From Pomacea canaliculata (taxonomy: Eukaryota; Mollusca; Gastropoda; Architaenioglossa; Ampullariidae), in NCBI RefSeq assembly GCF_003073045.1, contig NC_037595.1:5072227-5136226 (forward strand): a stretch of DNA of 64,000 nucleotides. The letters run 5' to 3'. This document shows, in pieces, positions 59,849 through 64,000 of the stretch. A program made the translations under genes and the position numbers. How positions within the stretch are numbered: position 1 is the first letter of the stretch; each line of letters starts with the position of its first letter. The notes under the pieces are model-generated. The model did no database searches. It was not told where the DNA came from and saw only the letters and a list, made by a program, of their open reading frames with translations.

Positions 59849-60260
59849 GTTTCCAATTTCGCACAGAACGTATCTTTAAAATGTGATTGGTCTAAATCTA
59901 GAAGCAGACGACAGAAGGCTACATAGGATGTATACAGGACGGAAAAAAATGCATAGCATCTGAATAACTGCAGTATTTTGCAACACACATTGTCATAACT
60001 CTTTAAATCACATAGGCTTCTTCTCATAAAATTTTAATCGCGCAACTGTACGAGCGACCGCAATTAATAACCGGAGAGTGTTCTACTTGTCACATGACAG
60101 TCCAAAATGGCGAATAGTGATTGTCTTGTGCGAAAGCAACTTTCAGACTAAGTGCTATGTTTTCTTTAAATTTATTGGAGTTAAATGCATTCTAGTTGAC
60201 GTCATTTGCCAGTAAAGAAAACTGATATTTTCAAGAGATTTTACTTGAACGTAGAAAAGA
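59849..60260. promoter_or_regulatory. Divergent promoter region of ashwin and GDAP2
   Basis: About 410 bases between the two start codons. A CCAAT box for ashwin lies on the minus strand (ATTGG at 59886-59890), 38 bases before its ATG. On the GDAP2 side there is a perfect CRE palindrome TGACGTCA at 60197-60204 and a short upstream open frame of 14 codons at 60107-60151 (MANSDCLVRKQLSD), if transcription starts before it. No TATA box. Confidence 0.6.
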
Positions 60261-62520
60261 ATGGAACCTTTGGGAGCTCGTGACGATGTGATTAATATTG
60301 ATTCATTGACAAGATGGAATCTTACATTACTTCCAGAAGCAAGTGAACGCCAGAATGAGAATGAAAGGGAACAGTCTCCTTTCACATGGAGGAATGACCT
60401 TAATTCAAAAATTATTTTATGGTATGCTCCTCAGTACACAGCGTACATTCTAGTCATCATACTCTATATGTACATGAGTACTTCATGAATGTGCCGCGTA
60501 TGTTCGTGTGTTTGTGTTGCCGTAGGGGGATGGGGAGGGAAAACTGTTCATAAGCGAAAGCTCAAGAAAGAGAATTAATGAGAAGGACGAGAAGTACATT
60601 TTTTGACATTTTTGTAACATATTGCAGCAAACAGTTGTCATTGCATTACATAATTATTCACGAATTTTTAACTTTTTTTTTTCTTCTTATTTGTAGCTCT
60701 TGTAACATCACACGACTTAGTGCTCATGCCATTGTCCATTCTTGCAATGAGCATCTCAATGATAGAAACCCTATTAGTGATGAAATATTTCGTCAAGGAG
60801 GACCAGGCCTACTTAAAGAAGTGAGAGAAGACATAAAAGGTAAGAAGATGGCGTTCTGAGATGCATGCACATTAGTGTATGAATTTTAATCATTTACTAA
60901 TTCAGAAACTTAGTAGTGGAAAATCTGGTCAGTTTTTGTTAAATGTGATCACTCTCAGGGCTGAGAGTGAGACTGTGAAGAAGATGGTCTTCTTGGGCTT
61001 GACCTGCTGTAACGATTAAGAGTGCCAAGACTTCTGCCTTGTAGATGGAGCACAATCTGTCACAAGTTGATAACAGGAGGATTGGTGACTGACTAGTTAT
61101 TTGTGTAAACACTGCATCTGTCATTATTTTTTTGTAGCATTTTCAGCTAAGCCATCAGCTTAGATGTGTGTCCAACTTGCTGCAGGATACGATTTGACAA
61201 TTTTATTTTTTTTTTGAAACATCGTTTTTTTCGGTGATAACCAGACAAGTGGTCCTGACTTCTGTATGTTTATTTATCAGAGGTCGTTTGCTTTGAACTG
61301 TTCTATCACATAGTGTTAGATCAGCTTCTAAAATGTCTGCATTTTCACACCTTAGTTCTTTGATCAGATGGTTCAGAATTTTTTGTTAGAGCTTAGTGTT
61401 TTGTTTTGTTATGTTTTGTTTTTTGTTTAAGGTCTTGGTGTTCGTCAAGCAGTGGATGATCTGGAACTCTCTTAATCTTTTTAGAGTGGGAGAGGATTTT
61501 TGACTGTCTTCTGGGCTCTACACTGGTGGATGCCTCCATTTCTGAAATGGGAGTGCTTTTCATGGCACCCAGGATTGCCCTCATAACCAGGTTCTAGACT
61601 TGGTCTAACTTTCTGGTATTCATTTTGGCTGTTGTTGCCCAAGCACTGGCACCCTATTCCAAAATTGAGCGGACTGTGTAGACAGTCTTCAAGATTCAGG
61701 CATTTGCTCCCCAGCATGTTCCAAAGAGCTTTCTTCATGATGATCAGCTTTTTAATTCATGTCCTCCATGGCTTCCTGAAGGCCAACATCTGCCTTCTGC
61801 AAATGTCTGCTTAAAGAGATTTACCTGCTATGACTGACGAGTATCCTCTGTGCAGATTTTTGGTCTGGAGTTTTCCTTCCCCCTGGTGCTGTTTGCCACA
61901 GCTGGAGGTTTAGTTTGTGGGGCATCAAGATGGGTCTACAGAAAAGTGGACTATGTATGCACCAAGTGTTTGTAGTTTGGTCTGCAGCCAGAGAGGTGCT
62001 CAGTTTCAACTTGTCACTACATAGAGGCACTGCACAGGACTTGTTATAGGAGGGTAACAGTTATGCTGACAGGACAGATGCAGGCTGCTCTCTTTTTATG
62101 TGCTGCAGAAGCAGCAATGATAGCCCATGGTGAGGGCTGCAAGTGAGAGGTGGCAAGCATCTAGACACTTCACCAAACACGCAAGACTACACACTTCACA
62201 CGACCATTTGACAGGCATAATAATATACAAATACACATTTGAAGCAAAATGGTTTTCTTATGGCTAAACAAAACTAGTATAATCTGGTCATTGTTCTGAA
62301 ACTAAGTTTTGGATCAGTGGAGAGTTGATAACATTTTTGTGACCACTGCTATGTTTTCTGTTTCAGTCTGCAAGACAGGAGAAGCAAAACTGACTAAGGG
62401 CTATAATCTTCCAGCAAGATATGTTATTCATACAGTGGGTCCCCGCTACAATCTTAAGTACATCACAGCAGCAGAAAGTGCTCTTTTTAGCTGCTACAGG
62501 AATACTCTTCAGCTGTGCAG
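60261..62520 (+). CDS. GDAP2: GDAP2 homologue, first three exons (macro domain), 3' part outside window
   Basis: Exons 60261-60421, 60697-60839 and 62367-62520, phases 2, 1 and 2. The protein starts MEPLGARDDVINIDSL, matching vertebrate MDPLGAPSQFVDVDTL, then SPFTWRNDLNSKIIL. Macro-domain blocks follow: AIVHSCNEHLNDRNPISDEI, GGPGLLKE, then CKTGEAKLTKGYNLPARYV, IHTVGPRY and AAESALFSCYRNTLQLC. Vertebrate GDAP2 has this macro domain followed by a CRAL-TRIO domain; the latter must lie to the right. The macro domain may bind nucleotide-type ligands; no catalytic role is claimed. All junctions read through. Both large introns here carry antisense LINEs. Confidence 0.93.
60940..62170 (-). mobile_element. 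LINE relic, minus strand, GDAP2 intron 2
   Basis: Minus-strand frames at 61393-61740 keep the post-RT region seen in many animal LINEs: an ILEQGASAWATTAK-like block, NLVMRAILGAMKSTPISEME and KKIKRVPDHPL. More fragments lie on both sides. It is broken into several frames and is 5' and 3' ill-defined. Confidence 0.7.
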
Positions 62521-62654
62521 GTATCTTTAGAATAACGTTATCAGGGGTGCCTAGTGTTGCCCAGGTTTGATTGTCAAAATACAAAGATATAAGGCTGTAT
62601 ACATAAATCATAAAACACACATGCACATATATATAAAAACCACATACTTTATGC

Positions 62655-62671
62655 CTATCTATCTATCTATT
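62655..62671. repeat. (CTAT)n microsatellite at the LINE 3' end
   Basis: Four CTAT units directly beside the 3' end of the minus-strand LINE. On that strand it reads (ATAG)n and is probably the element's own tail. Confidence 0.75.
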
Positions 62672-62674
62672 CCT

Positions 62675-64000
62675 CTTTGTGCATCAGGTTGCACATAAGG
62701 CCTCAACCAGAGTCCGCCACCGATGTCGATCGGCTGAAACACGCTCTAGGTGACCCCATGTCCAGCCCTTTCCTTTCATCTCCCTTTCCACTGTTCTTCT
62801 CCAAGTTTCCTTTGGGCGGCCTCGTTTTCTTCGGCCGTCTGGAGTCCATCGTAGGGCGACTCTGGAAAGGTCTGCTGTCTGCTGGCGGAGCACATGTCCA
62901 ATCCATCGCCAACGCCTTCGTTGAACCTGCGTGGTGATGGACTCGGTTTCACTTCTTCGGTGGAGTTCTTCGTTGCTGATGGTGTTTGGCCAAAAGATGT
63001 TAAGTATGCGCCTGAGGCATCTGTTTTGGAAGACGTCAAGCTTGTTACTGATGGTTTTGGTCATCTTCCAAGATTCTGATCTGTAAAGGAGGGTGCTGAT
63101 CACATTTGACTTGAAGATTCTCAGCTTGATCTTCTGGCTGATGTTTTTTGCCTTCCATGTGCTCCTGAGTGAGGCAAAGGCCTGACTGGCTTTCGCCAGT
63201 CGGGCTCGAATCTCCACCTCCGCATCCCAGTGTTTGACATTTGGACCCAAGATAGGTGAAACTGTCAACTTCCTCAATCTCTTCTCCATTTAGTTTGATG
63301 CTGTCTTGGACTCTGGCGTTCACTCTCATACTGTTAGTCTTTTTGTGCTGACCTTCAAGCCAAGGTTTCCAGCTGTTTCTGAGAAGGCCTTTGTTTTTTC
63401 CTGCATGTCTTGGTGGCGGTGTGACAGCAGGGCGCAATGTCATCAGCAAAGTCCAAGTCTTCCAGTGCTGTTGTTGCTGTCATAGTCATGGTCCATCTGA
63501 GCCTCTCCTCTCGCTGTCGGTGGAAGTCTTCATGATCCAGTCCATGGCCAGGATGAAGAGGAACGGCGACAGAATGCAGCCCCTGCTTCACCCCGGTACT
63601 GACGTTGAAGGGGTCTGTGAGCTCCGTGTCACAGACAACCTGGGATTTGAAATCGCTGTACAGCAATGCAATGACCTGAACAAGTTTTTGCAGGACTCCG
63701 TAATGCCTCAGGATCTTCCATAAGGACTCGCGGTGGATGCTGTCAAAAGCTTCTCCAGGTCGATGAAATTGATGTACAGCGGTGTGTTCCATTCGTTGCT
63801 CTGCTCCAGAATCTGTCGCAGAATGAAGATGTGTTCGGAGCAGGATCGCCCAGGGCGAAATCCTGCTTGCTGTGGTCGGAGGTCTTTCTCAAGAGTTGCC
63901 GTCAGTCTTGACAAAACAATCTTGCTGAAGACCTTGCTGGTGAGGGAAAGAAGTGTTATGCCCCTCCAATTATTGCAGTCTCCAAGATCTCCTTTCTTGG
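62675..64000 (-). mobile_element. Well-preserved LINE reverse transcriptase, 3' part, GDAP2 intron 3
   Basis: Minus-strand coding from the right edge to about 62684. In order: LRPQQAGFRPGRSC (63865 region), YINFIDLEK followed in another frame by FDSIHRESLWKILRHYG, GVKQG, DLDFADDIA (RT catalytic block), EEVDSFTYLGSK, then the C-terminal region WRWIGHVLRQ and RRKRGRPKETWRRT, of the type annotated 'craniofacial development protein 2-like' in animal genomes. The last 201 residues are one open frame (62684-63289). The frame changes between blocks are single-base steps, several in G or C runs, with few other faults. So it is either a young copy decaying or a copy hit by sequence errors. The 5' part lies outside the window. 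Confidence 0.88.

Overview
The window is AT-rich, intron-dense animal nuclear DNA. Introns follow GT-AG, coding exons are short, many genes have TATA boxes or AATAAA signals, and the introns carry LINE and MITE debris. Protein resemblance and repeat types fit a mollusc, most likely a gastropod. That is inference; no species is claimed.

Layout. About 1-11.85 kb holds a tandem array of one small-gene family. There are three complete copies (4 exons each; 112, 109 and 105 residues) and two decayed copies between them. Each complete copy encodes a signal peptide, a Lys-Arg cleavage site and a mature peptide with six cysteines spaced C-x14-C-x3-C-x17-C-x3-C-x12-C (loops shared by all three). The copies also share a TATA promoter block. 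I do not recognise the family, and it is the strongest candidate for something undescribed here. About 12-18.4 kb is mostly repeats: the remains of a gene with a DUF4806-like core, a long inverted-repeat element, a pair of distant direct repeats, and a G-rich repeat patch.

From 18.5 kb on there are conserved host genes in alternating orientation: a 9-exon mitochondrial-clan cytochrome P450 (+, 512 residues); IFT88 (-, 24 exons, ciliary transport); WDCP (+, 16 exons); ashwin/C2orf49 (-, 3 exons); and the 5' part of GDAP2 (+, macro domain, running off the right edge). P450/IFT88 and WDCP/ashwin converge. IFT88/WDCP and ashwin/GDAP2 diverge from shared intergenic stretches of about 1.3 kb and 0.4 kb.

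Mobile DNA sits mainly in introns: a pogo-like element with a hAT-like end inserted in it (P450 intron 1), a second TIR element (IFT88), a 146-bp hAT MITE with a near-perfect 8-bp target duplication (WDCP), and several 5'-truncated LINEs, the best preserved being at the right edge.

Five places in IFT88, WDCP and ashwin show apparent one-base reading-frame errors, mostly in short G, C or T runs. Exon phases at the flanking splice sites support this reading. They look more like residual consensus errors in the assembly than biology, but that is not proven.
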